DNA from: Moraxella ovis
Lineage (GTDB): Bacteria > Pseudomonadota > Gammaproteobacteria > Pseudomonadales > Moraxellaceae
Assembly (NCBI RefSeq): GCF_900453105.1
Contig: NZ_UGPW01000001.1
Span: 1,178,001 to 1,242,000, forward strand
Reading direction: 5' to 3'
DNA: 64,000 nucleotides
In this document: positions 54,474 to 64,000 of the stretch, in pieces
How positions within the stretch are numbered: position 1 is the stretch's first letter
Layout of the letters: each line of letters starts with the position of its first letter
The notes under the pieces: model-generated
Told to the model about the DNA's origin: nothing
Database searches by the model: none
What the model saw: the letters and a program-made list of their open reading frames with translations, nothing else
Made by a program: the position numbers and the translations under genes

Positions 54474-55709
54474 ATGACAACCACCCTTACTGATGATGAA
54501 CGTTTTGGCTTCTTTCGCGCCAATGACGTTGATTTCGATTCCTTAGATGACCTGCCTACCGTATGGGTGCGCACCGAAGATGAGCTTTATGAGCTTATCG
54601 ATGAGATTGATTCTGTTGATGTCGTCGCACTTGATACTGAATTCATCAAGCGCACCACCTACTACCCAATCTTAGCCCTCGTTCAGGTCAATACTGGACG
54701 AGCCATTTACTTAGTGGATGCGCCACGCCTAGATTTGACAGAATTTTGGCAGGCTTTGATCGAAGTGCCGACGATGGTGTGGTATGCCTGCGGTGAGGAC
54801 TTGGGGATTTTTTATTTACTTGCCAAGAATGCCCCTTTGACGAATATTTTTGATGTACAAATCGGCGTGGCGTACCTGACAGGCAAGCTTCAAGCAGGCT
54901 ACAGCCAGGCAGTTTCTGAGATTCTAGGCATTGATTTGGATAAAGGCGAAAGCCAATCGGATTGGCTGGCACGCCCATTAAGCCCCACCCAAGAGATGTA
55001 TGCGGCGAATGACGTGCGTTATTTGTTGGCACTTTATCAAGCGGTGCAAAATAAATTAGCACAAAATCAAGTGCTCGACTATGTCATAGAAGACAGCAAT
55101 CTATACGCCAAAGAGCTGCATCATACCGCCAATATCAGCGATGAGGTGCTATACCTTGATTTTACTGCACCCGAATACAATCGCCTACAAATCGGCGCGC
55201 TAAAACAACTCGTGATGTGGCGAGAAGCCCTAGCACGAGCCACAAATGAGCCGCGCACTTTTATCATTAATAAGCAGGCCATGCGTGAGATCATAGAGAC
55301 GCTGCCTGACAGCATCAAATTATTAGCCAGAACCACCATCAATCGTGGCTCACTACGCAAATACGGCGATGAAATCATACGCATCATACGCATGGTAAAA
55401 GCACAATCAGTTGACAGCTTACCGCCATTGCCACTACCTGTTTATAAGAGCAAAGAAAAAACTTTCAAAAAAGCCCTAGATAAAGCAGCCCATGATCACA
55501 GTCATGCCATCAATGTGCCTGAAAACCTACTGCTTCGCGGTCGTTGGATTCATGAACTGCTGTTAATGACCGCTTATGATCACCCCATTGATCAGCTACC
55601 TGATGGCTTAAAAGGTTATCGCCGAGCTTGGGTGGTGGGTGTACTTTTGCCATTATTGCATGAGTATAAAGCCCAAATCATAGCAGGATTGGAAGCGCCC
55701 AAACCATAA
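54474..55709 (+). CDS. rnd: Ribonuclease D
   Basis: A 3'-5' exoribonuclease for tRNA and small RNA maturation. 411 aa. DEDD exonuclease motifs: VVALDTEFIKRTTYYPILAL (D-x-E), WYACGEDLGIF (second Asp), and MYAANDVRYLLALY (Tyr-x3-Asp type). The HRDC domain lies at about 245-330 (LKQLVMWREALARATNEPR). An acidic N-terminal stretch of about 45 residues precedes the first motif and is longer than in E. coli. Seven bases after recR, so in the same operon. Confidence 0.93.
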   Translation: MTTTLTDDERFGFFRANDVDFDSLDDLPTVWVRTEDELYELIDEIDSVDVVALDTEFIKRTTYYPILALVQVNTGRAIYLVDAPRLDLTEFWQALIEVPTMVWYACGEDLGIFYLLAKNAPLTNIFDVQIGVAYLTGKLQAGYSQAVSEILGIDLDKGESQSDWLARPLSPTQEMYAANDVRYLLALYQAVQNKLAQNQVLDYVIEDSNLYAKELHHTANISDEVLYLDFTAPEYNRLQIGALKQLVMWREALARATNEPRTFIINKQAMREIIETLPDSIKLLARTTINRGSLRKYGDEIIRIIRMVKAQSVDSLPPLPLPVYKSKEKTFKKALDKAAHDHSHAINVPENLLLRGRWIHELLLMTAYDHPIDQLPDGLKGYRRAWVVGVLLPLLHEYKAQIIAGLEAPKP

Positions 55710-55730
55710 ACAATTTAAATTGTATTAATT

Positions 55731-55764
55731 AAAAAATCAGGATGTATGCACATCCTGATTTTTA
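55731..55764. terminator. Bidirectional terminator rnd / gdh
   Basis: AAATCAGGATG/CATCCTGATTT perfect 11-bp stem with a 6-nt loop, A run left and T run right, between convergent genes. Confidence 0.82.
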
Positions 55765-55785
55765 TTTATTACAGAGTTAGGCTGC

Positions 55786-58700
55786 CTACTTAATGGCTGC
55801 TATCTGCGCAGGTAGTCTGGCAAATAGTGCAGCAGATGCCGCCGGCACACCTTGACCTTCAAGCTCCGATTGATAAAATTCATCCACGCCATCAGCCGCA
55901 CCTAGATGCTGACCCACTAATGTCGCCACATCAAGGTCGTCATTAGCATTAAGTAGTGAGATAATGGCAAATTGAAGGCTGCGACGAATCTGAATCTCGA
56001 TATCAAGCTGTAGCTCGGCTGAGATTTGATTATCCAGAGCTTCGATCTCATTCCAAAGCATCTGCACCCCAAAGACATCGCGAACCACCGCATAAGCGCG
56101 TGTAATATCTGCGATCGAACGATCAGTCTTACGATAAATATCGAACACCGTCTCAATGCCAAGTCTATTTACCAAGCCGTTGGTTAGGTAGGTGCTGATG
56201 ATTTCTCGATGCAGGCGATGTTTTACCATCTCATCAAAATACGGCTCATCCAGCGCATCTGGGAAGTATTTCTTGAGTTCATTTAAGAAATAAGCATCAT
56301 TCGCTAAGTCGCTATCAAGCATCTCATCATATACCCACATCTTGCCATAGGCCAACAGAATGGCAAACTCTGGATTGGTCAGCCCTTGAGTTAAAGCTTG
56401 GCGCTCTTTGATGGCTTCATCACTTGGCAGGTATTCGATGGCGCGATCTAGTCGACCTGCATTCTCAAGGAACTGCATGAATTGATGGTGTTCTGGCAGT
56501 CGGGTTGTGGCTTCACGAGCGGATAACTCGATCGCTTGTGGCTGTAGGTAGTTCTGGCGAAGCACCAATTGAGCCACTTCATCAGTCATGCTCTCAAGCA
56601 GGGTATTACGCTGTTTGATGGTCATCTCATCTTGTTCAACGACCGCGCCCAGCAGAATCTTGATATTCACTTCATGGTCAGAGCAGTTCACACCCGCTGA
56701 GTTATCGATGGCATCGGTATAGATGCGACCACCGTTTTGAGCGTATTCGATGCGACCCTTTTGGGTGCAGCCTAAGTTACCGCCTTCGCCGACAACCTTG
56801 GCGCGCACCTCATTACCATTGACACGAATCGCGTCATTGGCATGATCACCCACATCGCTGTGCTCTTCGTCAGATGACTTAATGTAGGTGCCGATACCAC
56901 CATTCCAGATCAGATCCAGAGGGGCCTTTAATAGCTTATTAAGTAGATCATTCGGGGTTAGGCTATCTTCTGCAATATCAAAAGCAGCCTTCATCTGTGG
57001 CGTGATGCTGATGGATTTATCTGTGCGGTTAAACACGCCACCACCTTCACTGATGAGCTTAGCATCATAATCTGTCCACATAGAGCGCGGCATGTTGAAT
57101 AGGCGCTCACGCTCGGTAAATGAAACCTTGGCGTCTGGATTAGGATCGATAAAGATGTGCAGATGGTTAAAGGCGGCCAGTAGGCGCGTGTTTTTCGACA
57201 GCAGCATTCCATTGCCAAATACGTCGCCTGACATATCACCAATACCCACCGCGGTAAACTCATCGCGAGTCTGAATGTCTTTACCCATGAGGCGGAAATG
57301 ACGCTTTACGCTCTCCCATGCGCCACGAGCAGTGATGCCCATGCCTTTATGGTCATAACCTGCCGAACCACCAGAAGCGAAGGCATCTTGTAGCCAAAAG
57401 CCATATTCGGCCGACAGCCCGTTGGCGATGTCAGAGAACGTCGCCGTGCCTTTATCAGCTGCGACCACCAGATAAGGGTCGTCTTCGTCATGGCGCACGG
57501 TATTGCTTGGCGGTACGACCTTGCCATCGACCAAATTATCTGTCAGATCAAGCAGTCCGCGGATGAACGTCTTATAGCATGCCACACCTTCAGCTTGCCA
57601 CGTCTCGCGATTGGCCGCCTTGCTGCGATCTTTACACACAAAGCCGCCTTTTGACCCGACAGGTACGATGACGGCATTTTTGACCATTTGCGCTTTTACC
57701 AATCCTAACACTTCGGTACGATAGTCTTCCATACGATCAGACCATCTTAGACCGCCACGCGCCACTTTACCGCCGCGCAGATGTACGCCCTCGATGCGCG
57801 GAGAATACACATAAATCTCAAACATCGGCTTGGGCTTGGGTAGGTGCGCAATTTGACTTGCGGCAAATTTAAAGGAAACTCGGTCTTTACGATTACCCTC
57901 TTCATCTACTTGATAATGGCTGGTGCGTAGCAACGCCTGAATCAAATCTAAGAACCAGCGAATGATACGATCCTCATCAAGACTGCTTACATTCGCCAGC
58001 TGAGTATCGATGGCATCTTTGGCGCTTTGAACTGCACTGTCACGATTATCCACATCTGGCGACATCTTAGCGTGGAACAGCGACACAATAAGGCTTGCAA
58101 GTTGTGGGTTATTCACCAAGGTCGCATGGATGTATTCATTAGAAAATGGTGCTCGTGCCTGCACGATGTAGCGCGATAATGCACGCAATAATACCACGTC
58201 ATAAGCATCTAAATTGGTGGTTAGGATTAACTCGTTCAGCTTATCTGATTCAATCTTACCCTGCCAAATCTCGCGCAAACTGTCCTCAAACTGGGTGCGC
58301 ACCGCATTTAGGTCCACAGTAATGCCATCGCGCAGTTTTAGCTGATATTCTTGAATCCAAGCGCCATGCGCGTTATCAAACTTGAACGAATCTGCGTTCA
58401 AGACCAGCACGCCAAAATTCTCCAAGATAGGCAAAACATGCGACAGGATAGACGGTTCGCCTTGACCATAAAGTTTTAGGGTTAGCTTGTCAGCACTTTC
58501 GCCAACGGGCTGATACAGTCGCCAAGCCATTGGTTCTTGGCTATTGATGGCCAGCAGGCGTTTGGTGTCTGCCACAGCCGTATTGGCATCATAGCACTCC
58601 TTATAGGCAGCAGGCACAGAGTCGCCATAATTGCTGATGATGCGATTCGCCTCACTCTCACCCATCTCCTCACTTAATGCGCGCGCATACTCGTCAGACC

Positions 58701-60177
58701 AGTCTTGCATGAGCGCACCAAGCTTGTCTTCTAGCAGCGCGGTATCGACAGGCTTCACCTTACCAGGAATGGTACGCACATGAATGTGTACGCGCGCGTG
58801 ATGTAGCTCGTTAAATTCTGTTGTGAAGTTGGATGATTCACCGCCAAAGGCTTGGGTCAGCAAGTTTTGAATCTTAATACGAAGCTCGGTGTCGAACTTA
58901 TGACGCGGGATATATACCAAGCACGACACGAAGCGTTGATAATGGTCAATTCGCGTGAACAGGCGTAGGCGATTCTTATCCTGAAGCTGACTGATCGCAC
59001 TCACCATCGGGTACAGCTCATCGATACCCGCTTGGAATAAATCATCGCGCGGTAGTGTATTGATGATATGAGCCAGCTTAAGGTAGTTATGGCTGTTCTT
59101 AGCAAAGCCTGACAGCTCAAGGATTTGATTGGCTTTCTCACGAAGTAGTGGAATATTACTCGCTCGCGTCTGATACGCGCGCGATGTCAAAAGACCAACA
59201 AATCGATATTCACCGACCAGCTTACCCTGCTCATCGTATTTATGAATACCCAAAAAATCCATATACACAGGACGATGTACAGGTGATTCATGGCGTGATT
59301 TTGATAATAAAATCGCACGTGGCAGACTTAGCATTCCCTTTAATTCGCGTGGCAAGCGATGAAAGCTCTGAGACAGCGAATCTTCTGATAAGCCTCTTAG
59401 TACGCCCAATCCACTGCCGCCGACTGAGTACAACTCAGCATCCTCGCCAAGTCCATCGAAGCGGTATTCGCGAAAACCCATAAAGATAAAGTTCTCATCA
59501 CCCACCCACTCCAAGAAGTCTAGTACCTCTTCTTTTGAATTGTATTCGGTAGGTACAGGTACGCCCGCCATCTCTTGGCAGATGCTGTTTAATTTATCGC
59601 GCATCTGCGACCAGTCAGCGACGATGACATCCAATGTATTGATCTTAGCAAGCAGCGCATCATGAATCTCGGCAAGCTTTGCCACATCTTGACGAGCGAT
59701 TTCGCAGTGGAATAACGAATATTGCTGTGAAATATTGGCATCACTCTCATCAGCGCCGATCACATCGACGATATCGCCTGAAGTATCGCGAACCACTTTG
59801 ACGATATTGGTATAAATACGATGCACCGCCACGCCTTTTTTCTCAAGGCTCATGAGCATGGTATCAGTCAAGAATGGACGGTCAAACGCCACCATCTGAA
59901 TCACGCTTTTTTTATTTGAAAAATAATGCTCATCACTCACAGGATTGATGACTGCCAGTCTTGGGCTTTGACCGTTATGATTTTTTAATAGACTAAAATG
60001 ATGCAACGCCATGCCCGCAAGATCAGCATCGCTAATGCTCTTAGCGACATCGTGATGCAGATATTGATAATAAATGTGGATAAACTTCGTCAGCAATGCC
60101 TCACTCTCACTACTCTTAGCGGTGGCTATTCGAGCAATGGCATCAATGCGTGATTGGTCAATCGTTAGGTTGTTCAT
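55786..60177 (-). CDS. NAD-specific glutamate dehydrogenase, large (GDH-180) type
   Basis: Oxidatively deaminates glutamate to 2-oxoglutarate. 1463 aa, somewhat shorter than the ~1600 aa typical of the 180-kDa class. N-terminal regulatory region (about 1-650, with VVRDTSGDIVDVIGADES), then the catalytic domain: GGLRWSDRMEDYRTEVLGLV (about 790), KNAVIVPVGSKGGFV with the active-site Lys, DKGTATFSDIAN, and the NAD-binding stretch AVGIGDMSGDVFGNGMLL. The C-terminal helical domain ends normally. Start with GGAAA upstream. With putA in the window it links proline, glutamate and the TCA cycle. Monocistronic. Confidence 0.92.
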   Translation of the reverse strand: MNNLTIDQSRIDAIARIATAKSSESEALLTKFIHIYYQYLHHDVAKSISDADLAGMALHHFSLLKNHNGQSPRLAVINPVSDEHYFSNKKSVIQMVAFDRPFLTDTMLMSLEKKGVAVHRIYTNIVKVVRDTSGDIVDVIGADESDANISQQYSLFHCEIARQDVAKLAEIHDALLAKINTLDVIVADWSQMRDKLNSICQEMAGVPVPTEYNSKEEVLDFLEWVGDENFIFMGFREYRFDGLGEDAELYSVGGSGLGVLRGLSEDSLSQSFHRLPRELKGMLSLPRAILLSKSRHESPVHRPVYMDFLGIHKYDEQGKLVGEYRFVGLLTSRAYQTRASNIPLLREKANQILELSGFAKNSHNYLKLAHIINTLPRDDLFQAGIDELYPMVSAISQLQDKNRLRLFTRIDHYQRFVSCLVYIPRHKFDTELRIKIQNLLTQAFGGESSNFTTEFNELHHARVHIHVRTIPGKVKPVDTALLEDKLGALMQDWSDEYARALSEEMGESEANRIISNYGDSVPAAYKECYDANTAVADTKRLLAINSQEPMAWRLYQPVGESADKLTLKLYGQGEPSILSHVLPILENFGVLVLNADSFKFDNAHGAWIQEYQLKLRDGITVDLNAVRTQFEDSLREIWQGKIESDKLNELILTTNLDAYDVVLLRALSRYIVQARAPFSNEYIHATLVNNPQLASLIVSLFHAKMSPDVDNRDSAVQSAKDAIDTQLANVSSLDEDRIIRWFLDLIQALLRTSHYQVDEEGNRKDRVSFKFAASQIAHLPKPKPMFEIYVYSPRIEGVHLRGGKVARGGLRWSDRMEDYRTEVLGLVKAQMVKNAVIVPVGSKGGFVCKDRSKAANRETWQAEGVACYKTFIRGLLDLTDNLVDGKVVPPSNTVRHDEDDPYLVVAADKGTATFSDIANGLSAEYGFWLQDAFASGGSAGYDHKGMGITARGAWESVKRHFRLMGKDIQTRDEFTAVGIGDMSGDVFGNGMLLSKNTRLLAAFNHLHIFIDPNPDAKVSFTERERLFNMPRSMWTDYDAKLISEGGGVFNRTDKSISITPQMKAAFDIAEDSLTPNDLLNKLLKAPLDLIWNGGIGTYIKSSDEEHSDVGDHANDAIRVNGNEVRAKVVGEGGNLGCTQKGRIEYAQNGGRIYTDAIDNSAGVNCSDHEVNIKILLGAVVEQDEMTIKQRNTLLESMTDEVAQLVLRQNYLQPQAIELSAREATTRLPEHHQFMQFLENAGRLDRAIEYLPSDEAIKERQALTQGLTNPEFAILLAYGKMWVYDEMLDSDLANDAYFLNELKKYFPDALDEPYFDEMVKHRLHREIISTYLTNGLVNRLGIETVFDIYRKTDRSIADITRAYAVVRDVFGVQMLWNEIEALDNQISAELQLDIEIQIRRSLQFAIISLLNANDDLDVATLVGQHLGAADGVDEFYQSELEGQGVPAASAALFARLPAQIAAIK

Positions 60178-60440
60178 ATATTTTCCATGATTGTTTGAAT
60201 GATAATTTTAAAAACTAAAACGCCACACCACAACAAAAGTACGGTCGTACGCTCTTATAAATTACATTAACGCCCATTGAAAAGCAAATGGGAAATTGTT
60301 GTTTTAATATTAATAAATATGATAAATATGGCTTTTTTATGCATTTGTACTAATAAATAATCGCACCCAAAATCCCATGATGGCAGTTTTATTCATGGAT
60401 AGACTGTGATATAGTGATGATTTTAATTATTCTAATAATC

Positions 60441-61958
60441 ATGAATCAACAAGCCAAACGTATCGCAGACTTGGTGGAAAATCTATACGAACCCAGTCAA
60501 GACGTCGATAAATTACACGCCAAAATTGCTGCTGAGCTCAGCGATTTACAGACTCAAAACGACACTCAAACACAGCTACAAGGAGTTCAGCTGGCGCTGA
60601 GTGATTATCTAGAAGCCGTTAAGATGGTGATCAGTGATACTTTTGATCACGAGGTATGGATTCGCGCCGAGATACGCTCGATGTCATCCAAAGGCGGGCA
60701 TCATTATTTTGAATTGGCAGAAGAGAATGACGATGGGCAAATCATCGCCAGCTGTCGAGCGACCCTGTGGCGTTATCGGGCATCAAACGTACTGTCTAAA
60801 TTCCACCAAAGCACGGGGCACGCTCTAGAAGCAGGCGCAAGCGTCCTGATTAAGGCATCAGCCAGCTTCCATGCACAGTACGGCTTTAGCATCAACATCA
60901 GCGACATTGATCCGAATTATACTTTGGGCGAATTGGCAGCAGCTTATAACGCCATGCTAAAACGCCTACACGATGAAGGTCTAACCCAATTAAACAAAGC
61001 CTTGTCCGCCCCCTTCGACATTCGCCATGTGGTCGTTATCGCGCCAGAGAATGCCGCAGGCTTGGGGGACTTTCGCGCAGAAGCAGATCGATTGGCGGCA
61101 GCGGGCGCTTGTCAGTTTCACTATCATCATGCGACTTTTCAGGGCAATCGCGCACCCAATGAGATTCGCATTGCCATCACGCACGGCATGCGTCAGTTTA
61201 TCGACACTTATCAGCATCTGCCAGACCTGCTTGTGGTCATCCGCGGTGGTGGCGCAGTGGGTGATTTGGCATATCTAAATGATTATGAGCTGGCAGCACT
61301 CATCGCTGAACAGCCTGTGCCTGTCTGGGTGGGCATCGGTCATGAGCGTGATAAGGTGCTTATTGATGAAGTGGCGCATACACGATTTGACACACCATCC
61401 AAGGTCATTGGCGCGATCGAACGTCAGCTCATGAGCATCACCCAAGATGCCAAAATCGCCATGCAGAAGATCCAAACATTAAGCCAAAAACAGCTCATGC
61501 ACGCCAAAAATAATAGCGCCAATTCAATGCTAAGCATCCAATCATCCACCACAAAGCTGGTATTCCTTGCCAAAAAAGACAGCCATCATGAGATGAATCG
61601 CACCAAACTCATCGCCAATCATCGCCTGGACAAACAAAAAACCCAAACCAATACACTTTATCAAGCCGTACAAGCAAATGCTGCCAAACAGATCAATCAC
61701 GCTAAGACTCATACCAGCGCCCTGCTTGACAGCCATCGCAATATCAAGGATAAACTAAACCACCTAAAGAACCATTGTCGCCACCTACAAAGCCTAATCA
61801 TGATTCAGCACCCCGCCAGAACTCTAAATAAAGGCTACGCACTCATTCATCAAGAAGGTCGCATTGTGTCATCTTCTACCAAGATAGACGCCAATCAAGA
61901 CCTGCAAGTTGAATTTCATGATGGCAAGATTTCCGCCACACCGCATTCATTCAAATAA
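60441..61958 (+). CDS. xseA: Exodeoxyribonuclease VII large subunit
   Basis: DNA nuclease subunit acting on single strands with XseB. The OB-fold (about 40-150: EVWIRAEIRSMSSKGGHHYFELAE), catalytic domain (ENAAGLGDFRAEADRL; VVIRGGGAVGDLAYLNDYELA; VWVGIGHERDKVLIDEVAHTRFDTPS in parts) and a long coiled-coil tail with a C-terminal NKGYALI motif are all visible. About 505 aa from ATG 60441; in-frame GTG 60414 and ATG 60417 overlap a TATAGT -10-like sequence and seem less likely. Shine-Dalgarno is weak. Confidence 0.93.
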   Translation: MNQQAKRIADLVENLYEPSQDVDKLHAKIAAELSDLQTQNDTQTQLQGVQLALSDYLEAVKMVISDTFDHEVWIRAEIRSMSSKGGHHYFELAEENDDGQIIASCRATLWRYRASNVLSKFHQSTGHALEAGASVLIKASASFHAQYGFSINISDIDPNYTLGELAAAYNAMLKRLHDEGLTQLNKALSAPFDIRHVVVIAPENAAGLGDFRAEADRLAAAGACQFHYHHATFQGNRAPNEIRIAITHGMRQFIDTYQHLPDLLVVIRGGGAVGDLAYLNDYELAALIAEQPVPVWVGIGHERDKVLIDEVAHTRFDTPSKVIGAIERQLMSITQDAKIAMQKIQTLSQKQLMHAKNNSANSMLSIQSSTTKLVFLAKKDSHHEMNRTKLIANHRLDKQKTQTNTLYQAVQANAAKQINHAKTHTSALLDSHRNIKDKLNHLKNHCRHLQSLIMIQHPARTLNKGYALIHQEGRIVSSSTKIDANQDLQVEFHDGKISATPHSFK

Positions 61959-61987
61959 CACAATAATAACACAATAAGGCAACACTC

Positions 61988-62640
61988 ATGAGTAACCTTC
62001 CATCGCACAATCACGCTACACTTGCAAAGCTTACGATCCGACCAAGCGAATCGATGATACTACTTTGGATCACATCCTACAAGCGTTACGCCTTGCGCCA
62101 TCTTCCATCAATATTCAGCCTTAGAAATTCTTGGTGGCCGCCAATGATAATACCAAAGCCATCACCGCAAGCAGCATGACCGGCTCAGATGCACATAATG
62201 CACCAAAAGTATTGAACGCCTCGCACACCATCATCCTATGTACTCGCACACAGTTTAATGATGATCATCTAGATAAGGTGTTAGACGCAGAATCACATGC
62301 AGGCAGATTTAGAACGCCAGACAGCAAAACCGCATGCCAAAACTTATGCCGGAACTACCTTAGCGAATACACCAAAACACCTGCCAAGCTATCACAATGG
62401 GCTGAACAGCAGATCTTCATCGCGCTTGGGCATCTGCTGCTCGTTGCTGAATTGGCAGGCGTTCAAGCGACGCCAATTGGCGGATTTGATCAAAACCTTT
62501 TAAATGATGCTTTTAATTTAAATAGCCAAAATCTAAACGCTTCTGTGGTCGTTACCTTAGGTTATGCCAGTGATGATGATTTTAATAAGGCTCTGCCAAA
62601 GGCTCGTCTTGATTTTGATGAAGTTATTCGATTTATTTAA
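61988..62640 (+). pseudogene. nfsB: NfsB-type nitroreductase gene, frameshifted and with a stop
   Basis: ATG 61988 starts MSNL, but a missing base near 61999-62001 throws it out of frame; in the next frame the protein continues as AQSRYTCKAYDPTKRIDD and LRLAPSSINIQP. A TAG at 62122-62124 stands where the invariant Trp of QPWKF should be (TGG to TAG). From KFLVAAND onward the frame is open to 62640 and matches E. coli NfsB (GRFRTPDSK, LSQWAEQQIFIALGHLLL, PIGGFDQNLL, ALPKARL). Two lesions remove the FMN-binding N-terminus. The 3' fragment starting at 62131 cannot be functional. Confidence 0.85.
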
Positions 62641-62644
62641 ATCC

Positions 62645-62676
62645 AAAAAACGCGCCAATGATCGGCGCGTTTTTTA
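62645..62676. terminator. Bidirectional terminator nfsB remnant / ctpA
   Basis: AAAACGCGCC/GGCGCGTTTT stem with a 7-nt loop and flanking A and T runs, between convergent genes. Confidence 0.82.
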
Positions 62677-62684
62677 TTAAACCC

Positions 62685-64000
62685 TTAAAATCCACCAACA
62701 GGCGCAAACTCAACCCCTGTGGCAAGCTTACCCTCTTGCATGATGACCAAAGCGCGCTCCAGCCACCCATCAATCAACCCATCTTGATGATCGACCTGAG
62801 GGAATGTAACATCGGGCTTAACACCGATTTTATCAATCTTCTCACCCGTGGCGGTTATGTAATGCGCTGTGGTTAGTTTTACCGCCTGATTATCGCCAAT
62901 TGGAATAATAGACTGCACCGAACCTTTGCCATAACTAGCTTCACCCAATATCAGTGCACGACCTTGAGTCTGTAATCCACTAGCCAATACTTCGGCGGCA
63001 GAGGCAGAATATCGATTTTGCAGGATGAGTAGCGGAATCTCATCAAGTAGCGGGGAACCTGATGTATGCATGACACGCTCAATGCCATGACGCCCTTCGA
63101 CTTGAGTGACGACCTCATTACGCATAAAAAGCGAAGCCACATCTACCGCCGAATCCAGCACACCGCCCGGATTATTACGCACATCGATGATCATCCCTTG
63201 TACGGGTATCCCTGCTGATGAGACACCATTTAAGATCTGCTGGCGTGTGTTGGTTTGAAATACGGGCAGCTTAACGATCACGATGCCGTCACGCACCAGA
63301 ATCTCAATGTTTGACTGCGTGCTGTGGGTACGCTCAAGGGTTTTGGTTAGTTTTGACCGACCTGCTTTGGAGAAGGTGACGTCCACTTTAGTATTAAGAA
63401 TGCCACTTAAAAGCTGCGCAACATCGTTTTGGGTTTGGCTGCCTGTCAGACGGACATCACCGATCTGATACAGATAATCACCAATAGCAATGCCTGCTTT
63501 GGTCGCGCTAGATTCAGCCTCAACCTTGGTAACCACCCAACGCCCTGCACGCTCCTGCCATACCGCTGTGATGCCAACATCGCCAACATTACCCGTGGTG
63601 AATGACTGAAGATTATTAAATGCTTTAGCATCCAAAAACTCAGCATGACTATCCACCTTGGTTAGCATGCCGTTAATGGCATGATAAAAAAGCTCATCAT
63701 CATTCTTATGGTCAGGATATTCACGGCGCACTAAATCCACCACCGACACGAAAGTCTTTAATGTATTTGGTGAGATGGCATTTAATGGTACACGCCCCTG
63801 ATGTAGCCCGTCGATACCATGCAGAACATTTGGCTGACTGTCTAGCACACCCAAATCAATCTCAGAAGCATCACCCTCCTGATCTTCATCAGCCTGTGAA
63901 TTAGGCTCAGATAGCACAGGCGCAGAATCAGAAAACTCATTCTGCGCAACCGATGACAATGGCACAGCCGTCATCATAGAGAGCAACGTTAATATTAGCA
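62685..64000 (-). CDS. Carboxy-terminal processing protease (S41 family), 5' end outside the window
   Basis: The frame stays open to the window edge (LILTLLSMMTAVPLSSVAQ), a signal peptide whose start lies beyond position 64000. The visible ~438 residues hold an acidic linker, an N-terminal region (KTFVSVVDLVRREYPD), a PDZ domain (about 125-205: DVGITAVWQERAGRWVVTKV, AGIAIGDYLYQIG) and the S41 catalytic core: IDVRNNPGGVLDSAVDVASLF, YSASAAEVLASGLQ with the nucleophile Ser and EASYGKGSVQS with the catalytic Lys. Tail-specific proteases of this type cut periplasmic proteins at their C-terminus. Confidence 0.9.
   Translation of the reverse strand, partial: LILTLLSMMTAVPLSSVAQNEFSDSAPVLSEPNSQADEDQEGDASEIDLGVLDSQPNVLHGIDGLHQGRVPLNAISPNTLKTFVSVVDLVRREYPDHKNDDELFYHAINGMLTKVDSHAEFLDAKAFNNLQSFTTGNVGDVGITAVWQERAGRWVVTKVEAESSATKAGIAIGDYLYQIGDVRLTGSQTQNDVAQLLSGILNTKVDVTFSKAGRSKLTKTLERTHSTQSNIEILVRDGIVIVKLPVFQTNTRQQILNGVSSAGIPVQGMIIDVRNNPGGVLDSAVDVASLFMRNEVVTQVEGRHGIERVMHTSGSPLLDEIPLLILQNRYSASAAEVLASGLQTQGRALILGEASYGKGSVQSIIPIGDNQAVKLTTAHYITATGEKIDKIGVKPDVTFPQVDHQDGLIDGWLERALVIMQEGKLATGVEFAPVGGF

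Noticed and set aside
60232-60243. Palindrome GTACG-GT-CGTAC in the gdh/xseA spacer
   Set aside because: Only five-base arms; no second copy or promoter context to support an operator.

Overview
The window reads as a chromosomal segment of a Moraxella-like gammaproteobacterium (family Moraxellaceae). This is inferred from moderately AT-rich DNA, from protein sequences that resemble Moraxella/Psychrobacter/Acinetobacter versions of housekeeping enzymes, and from gene pairs such as dnaB-alr. No database search was possible. Most of the window is ordinary core genome in short operons, many closed by clear hairpin terminators. Accessory DNA in several stages of decay lies between about 17.5 and 38 kb.

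Left part (1-17.4 kb): the start of a NhaP2-type cation/proton antiporter; aspS followed by a lipid A acyltransferase and a glycosyltransferase; an orphan ribbon-helix-helix protein; a DUF3360-like membrane protein; yacG-argD; a phospholipase-D-type lipoprotein; an MFS transporter that runs into a remnant gene; rpiA; the 4.5S RNA gene; gpsA-sixA; an alpha/beta hydrolase, zapE and nitroreductase run; and a small lipoprotein.

Accessory part (17.5-38 kb): an HxlR-type regulator and three matching palindromic operators (19.0, 21.96 and 22.45 kb). The operators sit in front of a Bcr-type transporter with an internal deletion, an intact tautomerase gene and a SnoaL-like lipoprotein gene that has lost its start codon and reading frame. 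A broken DUF4238-type gene separates the regulator from the first operator. There follow two choline/betaine (BCCT) transporters (19.9 and 35.2 kb), cydDC, a PP2C-type phosphatase broken by one stop codon, and a tandem pair of DUF262 (GmrSD-like) genes, the first lacking its N-terminal half. The betA-betB/betT choline-to-betaine block has no betI and lies between two directly repeated 73-bp ends of an IS3-type element, one of which belongs to a wrecked insertion sequence.

Right part (38-64 kb): fumC, 5-formyl-THF cyclo-ligase, pdxA, dnaB-alr, argF, a frameshifted SIMPL-domain gene, an L,D-transpeptidase, putA (with a near-ideal promoter carrying a palindrome in its spacer), nrdA (no nrdB beside it, probable NrdR boxes), ybaB-recR-rnd, a large NAD-glutamate dehydrogenase, xseA, a broken nfsB, and the 3' part of a carboxy-terminal processing protease.

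Themes: osmoprotection by choline uptake and oxidation; proline, glutamate and arginine metabolism; and marked erosion of accessory genes. At least seven genes are inactivated, several by single-base changes, while the core genes around them are intact.
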